Shown: positions 1 through 8,405, numbered from the stretch's first letter. The stretch is DNA of 47,141 bases from Actinomycetes bacterium (GCA_021791755.1 JAJYWA010000007.1:1-47141), one strand, 5' to 3'. The notes: generated from the letters alone by a model not told the origin. Numbers and translations: made by a program.

Positions 1-381
1 GTCGACAAGATCATCGATGATCTGAAAGTCGGCGATGTCTTCGGTGAGGAGGGCACTCCTTCGCACTGGGCGGTGGCTGCGATCACGAGGTCGATCTGGC
101 GCCGTCTTGGGTTGCCGCCACGGCGCGCCACTGCGGCGGCGAGTTGCCCCAGACCCGGGCGACCTCAACGCTCACGGGGAACGGTCAAATGTCGCTTCGA
201 CGACCGCAAGTCGGGCGGCACGGCGTGCCAGCTCGTCAGCGTCGTCAGAAACGAGAACACCGAAGTGCGACTCGGTGATCGAGGCGACGCTGATAGCGGC
301 CTCGACGCTTATAGCGGCCTCGGCGTCTTCCGGTGGCGGAGCTCACCTAATTAGCGCCGACGTGTCGAGGAGGAGCCTCAC
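1..381 (-). pseudogene. vapC: Decayed VapC-like PIN-domain toxin gene (truncated by window edge)
   Basis: Reading down from a GTG at 381, which overlaps the antitoxin stop by four bases (GTGA), gives VRLLLDTSALIR and then TGA. This is the classic PIN-domain opening with the first catalytic Asp. The same frame continues after the stop with recognisable PIN text (ITESHFGVLVSDDADELARR, then VVEATFDRSP) before a second stop. The next homologous pieces (VEVARVWG; RRRQIDLVIAATAQCEGV; LLTEDIADFQIIDDLVD) lie in different frames, so there are at least two frameshifts as well as the nonsense codon. VapC toxins are Mg-dependent RNases needing four acidic residues from one continuous chain, which cannot be made here. 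The four-base overlap shows it was the operon partner of the Phd-like gene. The end nearest base 1 may lack the last few codons. Confidence 0.8.
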
Positions 382-623
382 GAAGCGAACGGGTCCACGA
401 TGCCTGTTGGCAGTCGCTCGAGATCGGCATCGAGACCGCGCGGTGCCTTAGTCCGCCAGATCCCAGCGAGCGTAGCGACGCTGATCCAGCGGCCGCGATG
501 TGCCGGGCCCAACTCGGCTACCGGACGACCCGCGACAGTGACGGTGAGGGTCTCGCCAATCTCGGCTCGGCGGAGCACCTTGCCCACCTGGTTACGCAGC
601 TCCTTTTGTGCGATCTCGCTCAC
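378..623 (-). CDS. Phd/YefM-family type II antitoxin
   Basis: 81 residues, a normal length for this family. It begins VSEIAQKELRNQVGKVLRRA at a GTG (623-621) and contains GETLTVTVAGRPVAEL, the typical Phd/YefM N-terminal DNA-binding dimerisation fold. The C-terminal toxin-binding tail ends in IVDPFAS. An in-frame start farther upstream at 737 would add 38 residues unlike the family and would run through the operator palindrome, so the GTG at 623 is preferred. Such antitoxins autorepress their operon by binding a palindrome next to the promoter, and one lies six bases upstream of this start. The reading frame is intact although the toxin partner is broken, so this is now a solitary antitoxin, possibly kept as a repressor or to neutralise a VapC elsewhere. 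Confidence 0.8.
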   Translation of the reverse strand: MSEIAQKELRNQVGKVLRRAEIGETLTVTVAGRPVAELGPAHRGRWISVATLAGIWRTKAPRGLDADLERLPTGIVDPFAS

Positions 624-629
624 AATGGA

Positions 630-653
630 AATGGTAGCGGAACTGCTACCATT
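630..653. promoter_or_regulatory. Perfect palindrome, probable antitoxin operator
   Basis: Arms AATGGTAGC and GCTACCATT match perfectly over nine bases around a six-base spacer (GGAACT). The site sits just upstream of the antitoxin start, where autoregulatory toxin-antitoxin operators usually lie. The operator role is inferred from position and symmetry. Confidence 0.7.
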
Positions 654-740
654 GAAACTCGAGCAAACCAGGAAGGCAGCTGCGGCTCTCAGCCGGCGAG
701 TAGCCAGCGTGGGCGATGTCGCAGTGGCCCTCAGCATCTC

Positions 741-776
741 CCACCAACTGTTCCACCAACTGCTCCATTAACTGCT
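741..776. repeat. 12-bp tandem repeat, three units
   Basis: Three adjacent units (CCACCAACTGTT, CCACCAACTGCT, CCATTAACTGCT) lie in the gap between the antitoxin and the next gene. No coding role is seen. The rest of 654-1007 shows no convincing gene. Confidence 0.7.
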
Positions 777-1007
777 CGCCCTACAGACGAAGCCGCGCTG
801 CCGGCTGCAAATCAGGGTGGGCCTAGCGGGACCAGTGGCGCCTGGGTGACGAACTGTCCGAAGTCACCGACAAGCTGTTTCCACCGAGCATGGTCTTGGG
901 CTGATAGCCCGGGCGTCAACAGGCGAGCCCAACAAGGCGCTGGGAGCTTGGTCTTTGTTGTTCTACGGCCAGCTAGGACGCGATTGCGATGAGGGCGCGA
1001 ATCAGTT

Positions 1008-1140
1008 CAACTGAGGTGTCGTAGTTGGCGCTTGTTGGCGATCTACTCTTGGAAGCGCCGTGGATCCTTCTCGCCCAGCCGGCACGTGAACGCCTTGCCG
1101 TCGACCTTGGTAGTCCAATGGTAATAGGGGGCCGTGGAAC
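1008..1140 (-). pseudogene. Remnant of a transposase-associated small protein (DUF6788-like)
   Basis: From 1123 downward the minus strand reads YHWTTKVDGKAFTCRLGEKD, continues PRRFQE, hits TAG, and resumes IANKRQLRHLS in the same frame. Just upstream the bases encode an HGP-Y pattern only if one C of a run of C is dropped (CACGGCCCCCTAT). The pattern HGPYYxWTxKxxGK followed by a basic helix with an IAN-R-LR segment is what I recall for a small family carried next to transposases in actinobacteria. With a frameshift and an internal stop it is a relic. Family identity comes from memory of the motif; no search was run. 1141-1255 shows nothing further. Confidence 0.45.
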
Positions 1141-1255
1141 TGCTTCGGCTCGGTCGTGGCACATGCGCCAGAGAGCTAGGCAGCGGCTGATGCGGCAGAT
1201 GGCCTAGCTCTGGCCGCTGAGGCGTATAGGCGCGAGCTCACCGGTTCACGCAGTA

Positions 1256-1900
1256 TCACCGGTTAGGCTGGGGCGTCATTCGCAAGTACGGCTTGAGTGT
1301 CTTGAAGCCTTTTGGAAAAGCGACCTTGGCGTCGTCGTCAGGGATCGCAGGCGCAATAATGACGTCGTCTCCGTCCTTCCAGTTCACCGGCGTCGAAACG
1401 GAGTACTTTGCGGTTAGCTGGAGCGAGTCAAGAACCCTCAGGATCTCATCGAAGTTCCGTCCGGTGCTCGCGGGGTAGGTGATCATGAGCTTGATCTTAC
1501 GATCAGGGCCGATTATGAACACCGATCTGACTGTAAGCGTCTCCAGCGCATTCGGGTGGATCATCCCGTAGAGATTTGCGACAACATGGTCCGGGTCGCC
1601 GATGAGCGGGTAGTTGAGCACCTGGCCTTGCGTGTCCTCTATGTCCTTCGACCATTCATTGTGCGACCCCACAGTGTCCACGCTGAGGCCGATCACCTTG
1701 GTGTCGCGTCGATCAAACTCGTTTTTGAGGCGTGCAACCTCTCCAAGCTCCGTAGTGCACACGGGCGTGAAGTCCTTCGGATGCGAGAAGAGTATTCCCC
1801 ACGACCCACCTAGCCATTCGTGGAAGCGGATGACCCCTTCGGTCGTATCAGCCTCAAAGTCTGGCGCCGTATCGCCCAATTGCAGTGCCACAGTTCTCAT
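1256..1900 (-). CDS. 1-Cys peroxiredoxin (Prx6/AhpC-TSA family)
   Basis: 214 residues, matching the Prx6 subgroup, which carries a C-terminal extension compared with 2-Cys enzymes. The peroxidatic site is HPKDFTPVCTTE with Cys48, and Cys48 is the only cysteine in the protein, so it must act as a 1-Cys enzyme resolved by an external thiol. The conserved Arg of the active site is probably in the LTVRSVFIIGPD strand. The C-terminal part (TPVNWKDGDDVIIAP) is the Prx6 dimerisation arm. It reduces hydrogen peroxide and alkyl hydroperoxides in the cytoplasm. The ATG at 1900 is preceded by AAAGGAG at good spacing. It stands alone, with long gaps on both sides. Confidence 0.93.
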   Translation of the reverse strand: MRTVALQLGDTAPDFEADTTEGVIRFHEWLGGSWGILFSHPKDFTPVCTTELGEVARLKNEFDRRDTKVIGLSVDTVGSHNEWSKDIEDTQGQVLNYPLIGDPDHVVANLYGMIHPNALETLTVRSVFIIGPDRKIKLMITYPASTGRNFDEILRVLDSLQLTAKYSVSTPVNWKDGDDVIIAPAIPDDDAKVAFPKGFKTLKPYLRMTPQPNR

Positions 1901-2518
1901 CGTCTCCTTTTAGTAGGTTTCCAACACCGTCCTGACCGAATAAAGCCCCGACCCTGGCAACTACATCGCATTCCCAGGCGACCTACTGTATGGCGCAGGC
2001 CACCAAACGACGTTGCCGGATGCCGCCGTTGCCAAGCAGACCTGGCGGTGTCCCTTGGCCGGCCTGATTACGCAGGTGCACGACGTACTTCACTGACTTT
2101 ACAGGCTCCGAGGATCATTGTCTAGTGCTCTACTTATATTTTCTGCAGCACCAGGATCGCTCCTCGATCACCATTCGACAATTGTCCTGAGCCACGGACG
2201 AAGAGGAAGCGCCGTTGCGGGTTGCGAACCCCGATCCATGCGAGGGCGAAGGCCGCCGAGCTATCTATGTCCCAGAGCGGTGTTCGTCAGCTGGCATGAA
2301 TGGCAAGAAGTAATGAGATCTTGGTCTTAGCTCGTCTCTGGGGCTACTGGGAGGTCGCCTCCCACGGCAAGGCAGCGGCATGCGGAGCTCGCCACCGGGC
2401 CGGCCGGGTCCTGCACCAGGCCGGGTCCTGCACCAGGCCGGGTCCTGCGGTAGGGCGGGTGCGTGACCAAGCAGTCGAATGCCGTTGATGCGACAGAGCC
2501 CGGCGCAACCAAAGCGGA
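1901..2518. other. 618-bp gap without a convincing gene
   Basis: Only short frames without family resemblance are present. 1901-2110 is upstream of the peroxiredoxin gene and should hold its promoter. 2402-2452 contains a 17-bp tandem repeat, listed separately. No tRNA fold or strong terminator was recognised. Confidence 0.6.
2402..2452. repeat. 17-bp tandem repeat, three units
   Basis: Two identical units of GGCCGGGTCCTGCACCA are followed by a third ending CGGTA. The period of 17 is not a multiple of three, which fits noncoding DNA. It lies downstream of the oligoribonuclease stop codon. Confidence 0.85.
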
Positions 2519-3106
2519 TCAGGATTCCGCGGAGGTCTCAGTGCCGGCCTCGGCTGACGCACCAGCTTCACCTGTGGGAAGGAAGACGCTTGAGCGATAG
2601 TACGCAAGCTCGGCGATGCTCTCCAGCACGTCGCCCATGGCTCTGTGGCGCCCTGCTTTCTTGGGTGTCCCGGCTACGACCTCCGGGTACCACCGGCGGG
2701 CAAGCTCCTTTATTGTGGAGACGTCAACGGATCGGTAGTGCAGGTACTCGTCGATCTCCGGCAGGTACGTCGCAAGAAACCTCCGGTCGGTGCCGATGGA
2801 GTTGCCGCAGAGCGGCACCGTTCTCGCAGCGGGAACATGGTCCTGGATGAAGGTCAGGGTGCGTTCACCGGCATCGGGAAGGGACAGGTTGGATGACTCT
2901 ATCTCCGACAAGAGGCCGCTTCGTGTGTGCATGGTACGCACGACATCGTCCATGGCGCCTAGCTCTTCAGCGCTCGCCCCAATTATCAGGTCGGGACCTT
3001 CCGCAATGACATGGAGGTCATCATCGGTCACCACCGTGGCGATCTCGACGATCACGTGCTGCCGCGGGTCGAGGCCGGTCATCTCAAGATCCATCCATAC
3101 GAGCAT
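2519..3106 (-). CDS. orn: Oligoribonuclease
   Basis: 195 residues. It removes mononucleotides from the 3' end of two- to five-nucleotide RNAs and completes breakdown of mRNA and of pGpG, the product of c-di-GMP hydrolysis, which links it to the c-di-GMP genes later in the window. The DEDDh exonuclease motifs are all visible: WMDLEMTGLD (first Asp and Glu), NSIGTDRRFL (middle Asp) and HRAMGDVLESI (His and last Asp). The C-terminus carries a short Ala/Glu/Ser-rich tail beyond the usual end. The start MLVWMDLEMTGLD is the family's normal beginning. It is divergent from dut with about 156 bp between starts. Confidence 0.95.
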   Translation of the reverse strand: MLVWMDLEMTGLDPRQHVIVEIATVVTDDDLHVIAEGPDLIIGASAEELGAMDDVVRTMHTRSGLLSEIESSNLSLPDAGERTLTFIQDHVPAARTVPLCGNSIGTDRRFLATYLPEIDEYLHYRSVDVSTIKELARRWYPEVVAGTPKKAGRHRAMGDVLESIAELAYYRSSVFLPTGEAGASAEAGTETSAES

Positions 3107-3137
3107 CTATCCGATGCTAGGTGCTTACGGTGTACGT

Positions 3138-3169
3138 GGCCACGCCGGCCACGCCGGCCACGCCGGCCA
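3138..3169. repeat. 9-bp tandem repeat (GGCCACGCC)
   Basis: Three perfect GGCCACGCC units and a partial fourth lie between the divergent orn and dut starts. It is noncoding and GC-rich, and could affect promoter spacing. Confidence 0.8.
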
Positions 3170-3262
3170 GCGCCGACGGTCGCCACCGTGGCGGCGGACG
3201 TCCCGGGACAGCGAACGCCTGCAAAGTACTGTAGGGTCGCCTCTGTGGTGGAGGTACTTGTC

Positions 3263-3718
3263 ATGCGCGCGGACGCAGAGCTAGACGCCGAGCTAGGCAC
3301 AGAGCTGGACCCAGAGCTGGAGCTGCCGGGCTTTGCGCATGCAGGTGACGCCGGTGCGGATCTGTTCGCGAGAAAGGGGGTCACGCTTGCGCCAGCTGGT
3401 GGCCGCGCCCTGGTGCCGACCGGTGTTGCGCTCGCGATTCCTGACGGGTACGCCGGGTTCGTCCAGCCAAGAAGCGGTCTGGCGCTGAAGCACGGAGTGA
3501 CGTGCTTGAACACTCCTGGGCTGATCGACTCTGGGTACCGAGGTGAGGTGCAGGTCCTGTTGGTCAACACGGATCCATCGAGCCCTTATGTGATCCATCG
3601 TGGTGACCGGATAGCCCAGCTCGTCGTACAGCGCGTCGAACATGTGTCCTTTCGCCCGGTGAAGGACCTTCCGGCCAGCGGCCGTGGAGCGGGCGGGTTC
3701 GGGCACACGGGGAGGTGA
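3263..3718 (+). CDS. dut: dUTP diphosphatase (dUTPase)
   Basis: 151 residues. It hydrolyses dUTP to dUMP and pyrophosphate, keeping uracil out of DNA and supplying dUMP for thymidylate synthesis. The five trimeric dUTPase motifs appear in order: AGDAGADLFA, PRSGLALKHGVT, GLIDSGYRGEVQ, GDRIAQLVV and the flexible C-terminal GRGAGGFGHTG. The ATG at 3263 is chosen because GGAGG lies eight bases before it; a GTG at 3248 is the alternative. The N-terminus has an acidic repeat (three to four AEL/TEL/PEL units) that is longer than usual. The downstream acyltransferase gene starts within a few bases of its stop, so the two are probably cotranscribed. Confidence 0.95.
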   Translation: MRADAELDAELGTELDPELELPGFAHAGDAGADLFARKGVTLAPAGGRALVPTGVALAIPDGYAGFVQPRSGLALKHGVTCLNTPGLIDSGYRGEVQVLLVNTDPSSPYVIHRGDRIAQLVVQRVEHVSFRPVKDLPASGRGAGGFGHTGR

Positions 3719-3722
3719 CCTG

Positions 3723-5306
3723 TTGGAGAGGCTGAGCGGTCTGGACGCCACGTTCCTCTACCTCGAGACGCCGAGAATGCACCTGCACGTCAGTGCGGTG
3801 GTGGTGTTTGATCCCGCGACCGCAGCTGCTCCCGGACAGTCTCCTGGTTCGCGGGACTCAGCCGGCGGCGCTGGCGGGGGCCCCGGTGGCGCAAGTGAAG
3901 TGGAGGTTGGCGCCTTCTCCTTTGATCGCTTGAAGGCAGTGATAGAGAGCCGGCTTCACCTTCTTCCGCCGTTCCGGCGTAGAGCGGTGCAGGTACCGTT
4001 CCATCTAGACCATCCTGTCTGGGTCGATGACCCGGACTTCGATCTCGACTACCACCTGCGCCGGCTTGCTCTGCCGGCCCCCGGCGGCGTGCACGAGCTG
4101 TGTGAGCTCGCCGCCGACCTGATCAGTCGCCCGTTGGATCTCGATCGCCCGTTGTGGGAGATCTACGTGCTGGAGGGCTTGCAGTCTGGCGGAGCCGCCC
4201 TGGTGGCCAAGGCGCATCATGCGGCAATTGACGGGGTATCGGGGACGGAGCTTGCCGCTCTCCTGTTCGATCTCGAGCCTGGAGGGACTCCAGTGCCCCC
4301 ACCAGAACATCCTTGGCGGCCCGAACGCGTGCCCTCAGAGCGGGACATGCTCGTCAAGGCATTGGGGCCGATGGTATGTCGTCCGGTAGCGATTGGTCGC
4401 CTCCTTGGCAAGTCCGTAGGCGCGCTCTTCCCGCCCGTGGAAGCCAGCGTCCATGATGCGCATCCTCACGGAATGGTGCCCGACGACGTTCATCAGCGCC
4501 TCCCCCTTGCTTTGCGGGCTCCGAAGACGTCGTTCAACTCGAGCTTGTCGAGCCATCGCAGGGTGGCGTTTGCAGAGGTCTCTCTTGCAGATGTCAAGCG
4601 CGTGCGGGAGCTGGCGGGAGGCACTGTGAACGACGTCGTGCTCACCGGCTGCGCTGGGGCGCTGCGGGGGTACCTCGAGTCCAGAGAAGAGCTTCCCTCC
4701 GAGTCGCTGGTGGCGCTGGTGCCGATCTCGGTCCGGAGACCGTCAGAGAAGGGACAGATGGGCAACAGGGTTGCTGCGATGCTGATCGAGCTGGGCACCG
4801 ACATCGAGGATCCATGTGAACGGCTCCGCTTTGTGTCGGCGAGGACGACGGCCGGCAAGGACCGGCTCGAAGGGCTTGGAAGCACCCTGATGGCCGAGTG
4901 GGCCGAGCAGCTCACCCCATTGCTCGCGGCGCCGACGGCGCGGGTCATCTCTGGCTCGAAGCTCTTCGCGCGGGTTCCGGTTCCCTGCAACGTGATCATC
5001 TCGAACGTCCCCGGCCCCGACTTTCCGCTGTACGCGTCGGGTTGCCGCATGGCAGCCATCCATCCCTTCGGGCCTGTGGTGGAAGGGGTTGGGTTGAACA
5101 TCACGGTGATGAGCTACCTCGGGACCATGTACTTCGGGATCCTTGCCTGTCGTGACCTCGTTCCAGCGATCCAAGATGTAGCGACCTGCCTGGAGGACTC
5201 GTTTCGCGAGTTGGTCCGGGTAGCCGAGGATCGTGCTCGCGTTGGGAACAGGTCCAGGACCAAGGCCCGGCGAGCAGTGACTGGGCTGCGCCCAGGCGCT
5301 TCGTGA
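3723..5306 (+). CDS. WS/DGAT family wax ester synthase / acyl-CoA:diacylglycerol acyltransferase
   Basis: About 527 residues. The family esterifies fatty alcohols or diacylglycerol with acyl-CoA to make storage lipid at the membrane. The protein opens with ERLSGLDATFLYLETPRMHL, the normal start of the family, and has the catalytic HHAAIDG (HHxxxDG) motif and the NDVVLTGCAGALR and PLYASGCRM regions typical of it. TTG at 3723 is preferred because GGGGAGG precedes it at seven bases; a GTG at 3684 would overlap dut. A Gly/Ser/Ala-rich insertion of roughly 30 residues near residue 40 is unusual and looks like a repeat-expanded loop. Lipid storage fits an actinobacterium. Substrate preference cannot be read from sequence. 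Confidence 0.92.
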   Translation: MERLSGLDATFLYLETPRMHLHVSAVVVFDPATAAAPGQSPGSRDSAGGAGGGPGGASEVEVGAFSFDRLKAVIESRLHLLPPFRRRAVQVPFHLDHPVWVDDPDFDLDYHLRRLALPAPGGVHELCELAADLISRPLDLDRPLWEIYVLEGLQSGGAALVAKAHHAAIDGVSGTELAALLFDLEPGGTPVPPPEHPWRPERVPSERDMLVKALGPMVCRPVAIGRLLGKSVGALFPPVEASVHDAHPHGMVPDDVHQRLPLALRAPKTSFNSSLSSHRRVAFAEVSLADVKRVRELAGGTVNDVVLTGCAGALRGYLESREELPSESLVALVPISVRRPSEKGQMGNRVAAMLIELGTDIEDPCERLRFVSARTTAGKDRLEGLGSTLMAEWAEQLTPLLAAPTARVISGSKLFARVPVPCNVIISNVPGPDFPLYASGCRMAAIHPFGPVVEGVGLNITVMSYLGTMYFGILACRDLVPAIQDVATCLEDSFRELVRVAEDRARVGNRSRTKARRAVTGLRPGAS

Positions 5307-5336
5307 GCCGCGGCCTATTTCCGGTAGCTCCGAGCG

Positions 5337-6473
5337 TCAGGCGGGCGGTATGGGGCGGGCGGACATCGTTATGAAGTCGCGTGCCCACCAAGCTTCGAAG
5401 AACGTCCAGGGACCCTGGATGGTGGACGCGAGGAGCTTGGTGCCGTTCGAAGGAGCAGCGAGGCCGTCTGGTGTGGAAGGATCGTATGTCGCGAACACCG
5501 GCCAATCAGGGTTGATATCGAGTTGCATCCCGCGCACGGCCCCAGCCTGTACAAGCAGCTGGGCAAGTTGCAGCGGATCGAGAGCCGGACCGGTCGCGTA
5601 CACGAGCGCGCCGTCGGCGGTGATGCCAAGACCGGACCGCCACTGGTTCTCGATCCCCGGCACGGAGGCAGCACAGGAGGTTGCGCCGCAGGTAGCCCCC
5701 CATGCCTGCCAGTCAGCGCTGGCAGCCAATGGGGTCGGCTGGCCGTTTGAGACGAGCGGACTCAGGTTCTGGCGGACGCTCACCACGTTCGGAGCCATAG
5801 TGACGTCTGTGCCCCAGGCGCCGATGTTCACGCTGCCGTTGGAGTAGATCACAAGCGACGCCGCGCCCGTTCTGAGGGGATCGATCAGGCGACCCTCTGT
5901 ATAGTACCCGCCGCCTGCTACGTTCATCACAAAGCCGCCGTTGAACGCGGCAACGAGCGAAGCAGCCTGGGCCGGCTCCACCGGTGCAGTGTACTTGTAC
6001 GGTCCGCCGCCGGGGCTCATCGATCCTGAGTAAAGCCTCGCCGAGAGAAGGTGGGTGTCCATCCATGCGATCCCTGCGGGCTGGCTGCCGCCGGGTGGAA
6101 CAAGGGTGGTCTCGAACACGGCCGGCATCCCGGCAACGAGGCGTCCCGCGGGCTTCCAGGCGCCCTCTCCCGGCAGGGCAGAAGGACTGAAGGGTGACAG
6201 GGTTGCGGGCGTTGGAAGTGGTGAAAGCCCTGTTGTTGCCGGCTGGTTGGCGCTGGATGATGACGGAGGTGGCCCGGTCTCTGGGATAGTGCTGCTGGAC
6301 GGCTTGGCGATGGTTGTCGTGGAAGCAGGCTTAGGTGTCTTGGGGTGAGCGCTTTTCGTGACGGCGTGCTCGACGGCACTGCACGAGGCCAGGGCCAGGC
6401 CGAGCCCGATCAGCGCGCAGGCGCGAGCCAGGTACGTTGTCGCTGCAGCGGGGCGCCGTTGGGTGGTGGCCAC
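5337..6473 (-). CDS. Lipoprotein with NAGPA-type phosphodiester glycosidase domain
   Basis: 378 residues from a GTG. The N-terminus has a basic segment, a hydrophobic stretch and the lipobox LALASC, so it should be lipid-anchored outside the membrane. A Ser/Thr/Pro-rich linker of about 70 residues follows. The catalytic-like domain shows AFNGGF, a GLGITADGALVYATG strand and MQLDINPDWPVF, the pattern of the family related to N-acetylglucosamine-1-phosphodiester alpha-N-acetylglucosaminidase, often annotated as exopolysaccharide-related. It probably acts on phosphodiester-linked glycans of the envelope. It converges on the acyltransferase gene with 30 bp between stops. Confidence 0.82.
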   Translation of the reverse strand: MATTQRRPAAATTYLARACALIGLGLALASCSAVEHAVTKSAHPKTPKPASTTTIAKPSSSTIPETGPPPSSSSANQPATTGLSPLPTPATLSPFSPSALPGEGAWKPAGRLVAGMPAVFETTLVPPGGSQPAGIAWMDTHLLSARLYSGSMSPGGGPYKYTAPVEPAQAASLVAAFNGGFVMNVAGGGYYTEGRLIDPLRTGAASLVIYSNGSVNIGAWGTDVTMAPNVVSVRQNLSPLVSNGQPTPLAASADWQAWGATCGATSCAASVPGIENQWRSGLGITADGALVYATGPALDPLQLAQLLVQAGAVRGMQLDINPDWPVFATYDPSTPDGLAAPSNGTKLLASTIQGPWTFFEAWWARDFITMSARPIPPA

Positions 6474-6509
6474 TCGACCAGACTAGAGACTGACGTGCCG
6501 GATCAGAGA

Positions 6510-7364
6510 TCAGGGACGGGGCAGGCTGGGACCGCCCGTCGCGTACTGGGGGAGGATGTGGGTGGTGAAGTGCTCGAGCCGCTCGTAGCCTTCGGTTGGC
6601 CACCAGCACACCAGATAGGAGACGCCAACCTTTTCGAGGGCGTCGATGGTGGCGCGCACCTGGTCCCATGGCTCCGAGAGCGAGATAGAGGATGCCCTGA
6701 GGATGGAGGAGGGGTCCCTGCCGGCATCCTCAGCCAGGCTGTCGAGGGCACGGGACAGATCTCGGTAGATCTCGGGCGGGTCGAACGCGTGCCATGCATC
6801 GGCCCAGCGCGCCACTATCGGTAGCGTCCTGCGTCTTCCAGATCCGCCTATCCAGATAGGTGGATGGGGGCGCTGCACCGGGACCGGGAGCATCTGCGCT
6901 TCTTGGAGGCGGTAATGCTTCCCCTCGAAGGACACCGGCTCGCCGGTCATGAGGCTGGTGATGACCTCCAGCGACTCCTCCAAACGGTCGAAGCGCTCAC
7001 GCCTTGGCGGGAAGCCAATGCCAAGGGCGGCATGCTCAGGCTCGAACCAGGCCGCGCCAAGAGCAAGGTCGAAACGGCCCTGTGAGATGTTGTCCACGGT
7101 GACGGCCTGAGAGGCAAGGATCGACGGATGGCGGTAGGTAACGCCTGTGACCAGCAGCCCCAGTCGTATGCGAGCTGTCGACGACGCTAGCGCTGCCAGC
7201 GTCGTCATGCCTTCGAAGCAGTTGCCCGGTCCCTCGCCGTAAAGCGGTTGGAAGTGGTCAAAGCCCCAAGCCCCCTCGAAACCGGCCTGCTCAGCGAAGA
7301 GGGCCCGGTCCAGTAGCTCATGCCATGCCATCCGCTGCTGCGCGATGTCTATGCCAAACCGCAT
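6510..7364 (-). CDS. Luciferase-like (LLM class) F420-dependent oxidoreductase
   Basis: 284 residues forming a single TIM-barrel of the bacterial luciferase superfamily. Visible features are MRFGIDI at the start, GAWGFDHF, IRLGLLVTGVTYRHPSILA, the YRLQEAQMLPVPVQRPHPPI segment and WIGGSGRRRTLPIVARWADA, all typical of the coenzyme-F420 type common in actinobacteria. It is likely a cytoplasmic hydride-transfer enzyme; the substrate is unknown. It is transcribed in the same direction as the lipoprotein downstream of it (36 bp gap), so the two could share a transcript. Confidence 0.88.
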   Translation of the reverse strand: MRFGIDIAQQRMAWHELLDRALFAEQAGFEGAWGFDHFQPLYGEGPGNCFEGMTTLAALASSTARIRLGLLVTGVTYRHPSILASQAVTVDNISQGRFDLALGAAWFEPEHAALGIGFPPRRERFDRLEESLEVITSLMTGEPVSFEGKHYRLQEAQMLPVPVQRPHPPIWIGGSGRRRTLPIVARWADAWHAFDPPEIYRDLSRALDSLAEDAGRDPSSILRASSISLSEPWDQVRATIDALEKVGVSYLVCWWPTEGYERLEHFTTHILPQYATGGPSLPRP

Positions 7365-7439
7365 GTGATGACCATATACGCGTCCGGGCCCCGGCAGCGA
7401 GCGCCATTGTCGAGCGGACGCAGTCGCTCCGAGCCGGCG

Positions 7440-8405
7440 TTAGCCATGCGCCGCGCGGCGGAGGCGATCGGCTATCGCGAGACCGATGCCTTCCTCGGGT
7501 GGCATAGCCACGACGAGGACATCCAGGTCCTCTTTGTCGGCTAGTCGCAGCCAGGAGAATAGCCAGTGTGCGAGGACGCCCATGTCACCGCCGGCATCCA
7601 AGGCAACCGAGACGCCCGGGGCTTCGATGCGCTCGAGCGAAAGGACGCCGACCCGGGCGCCTCTTGCAACCAGGAAGGCCGCTCTCCGGGCGAGCTCGTC
7701 GGGCGAGCAGAGCACCAGAGGGGTCGCAGGTGCGTAATGGGATGCTAGCGTTCCAGGTGCGCGCACCGAGCTGCTCGCTGCCGTCCGGGGCCTGGTTCCG
7801 AGGACCCGGGCCAGAGCCTCTGGGCTGATGGCCCCGGGTCTGACGATAGTCGCCTCGCCGTCGACGAACGCGATGATGGTCGACTCGAGGCCAACCTCGC
7901 ACGGACCACCGTCGATGATGGCATCGACCGCGCCCGCTAGCTCGGAGTCCACGGCGAGAGCCGTCGTTGGGCTGACGCGGCCGAAGCGGTTTGCCGATGG
8001 AGCGGCCAATCCACCTCCGAAGGCATGGAGAAGCCGCTGTGCTGCAGGATGAGCAGGGACGCGCAGCGCCACCGTGCCCAAGCCGCCGGTGACCGCGGTG
8101 AGCACTGATGCGTGTCGCGGGAGGACCATGGTCAGCGGTCCGGGCCAGAACGCTCTGGCGAGATGGTCTGCAGCGTCAGGCACATGTGATGCCCACTGCG
8201 TAAGTTTCGCTGTGGCGGGCAGGTGGACGATCAGGGGGTGGTTGGTAGGGCGGCCTTTGGCGGCGAACACCCGGGACACTGCGTCGGCGTTGGACGCGTC
8301 CGCGGCCAATCCGTACACGGTCTCGGTGGGCATGGCCACAAGCCGTCCTGCCTGGAGCATCGCTGCAGCGATGGCGATCGAGCGGTCGGACGTGTCGAGG
8401 ATCAA
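7440..8405 (-). CDS. L-threonylcarbamoyladenylate synthase (Sua5/YrdC)
   Basis: It makes threonylcarbamoyl-AMP from threonine, bicarbonate and ATP for the t6A modification of tRNA. The YrdC domain shows MPTETVYGLAADA, KGRPTNHPLIVHL and PSANRFGRVSPT. RAPGTLASHYAP marks the linker into the C-terminal Sua5 domain, so this is the long Sua5 form. A TTG at 8405 gives LILDTSDRSIAIA, the usual family opening, with GGGAA ahead of it. A GTG at 8465 is open in frame but lies inside the stem-loop at 8461-8498 and adds residues unlike the family. The downstream luciferase-like gene starts 75 bp away. Confidence 0.9.
   Translation of the reverse strand: MILDTSDRSIAIAAAMLQAGRLVAMPTETVYGLAADASNADAVSRVFAAKGRPTNHPLIVHLPATAKLTQWASHVPDAADHLARAFWPGPLTMVLPRHASVLTAVTGGLGTVALRVPAHPAAQRLLHAFGGGLAAPSANRFGRVSPTTALAVDSELAGAVDAIIDGGPCEVGLESTIIAFVDGEATIVRPGAISPEALARVLGTRPRTAASSSVRAPGTLASHYAPATPLVLCSPDELARRAAFLVARGARVGVLSLERIEAPGVSVALDAGGDMGVLAHWLFSWLRLADKEDLDVLVVAMPPEEGIGLAIADRLRRAAHG

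Noticed and set aside
35-451. Plus-strand frames at the left edge
   Set aside because: They are antisense to the VapC remnant and antitoxin and have low-complexity Arg/Ser content.
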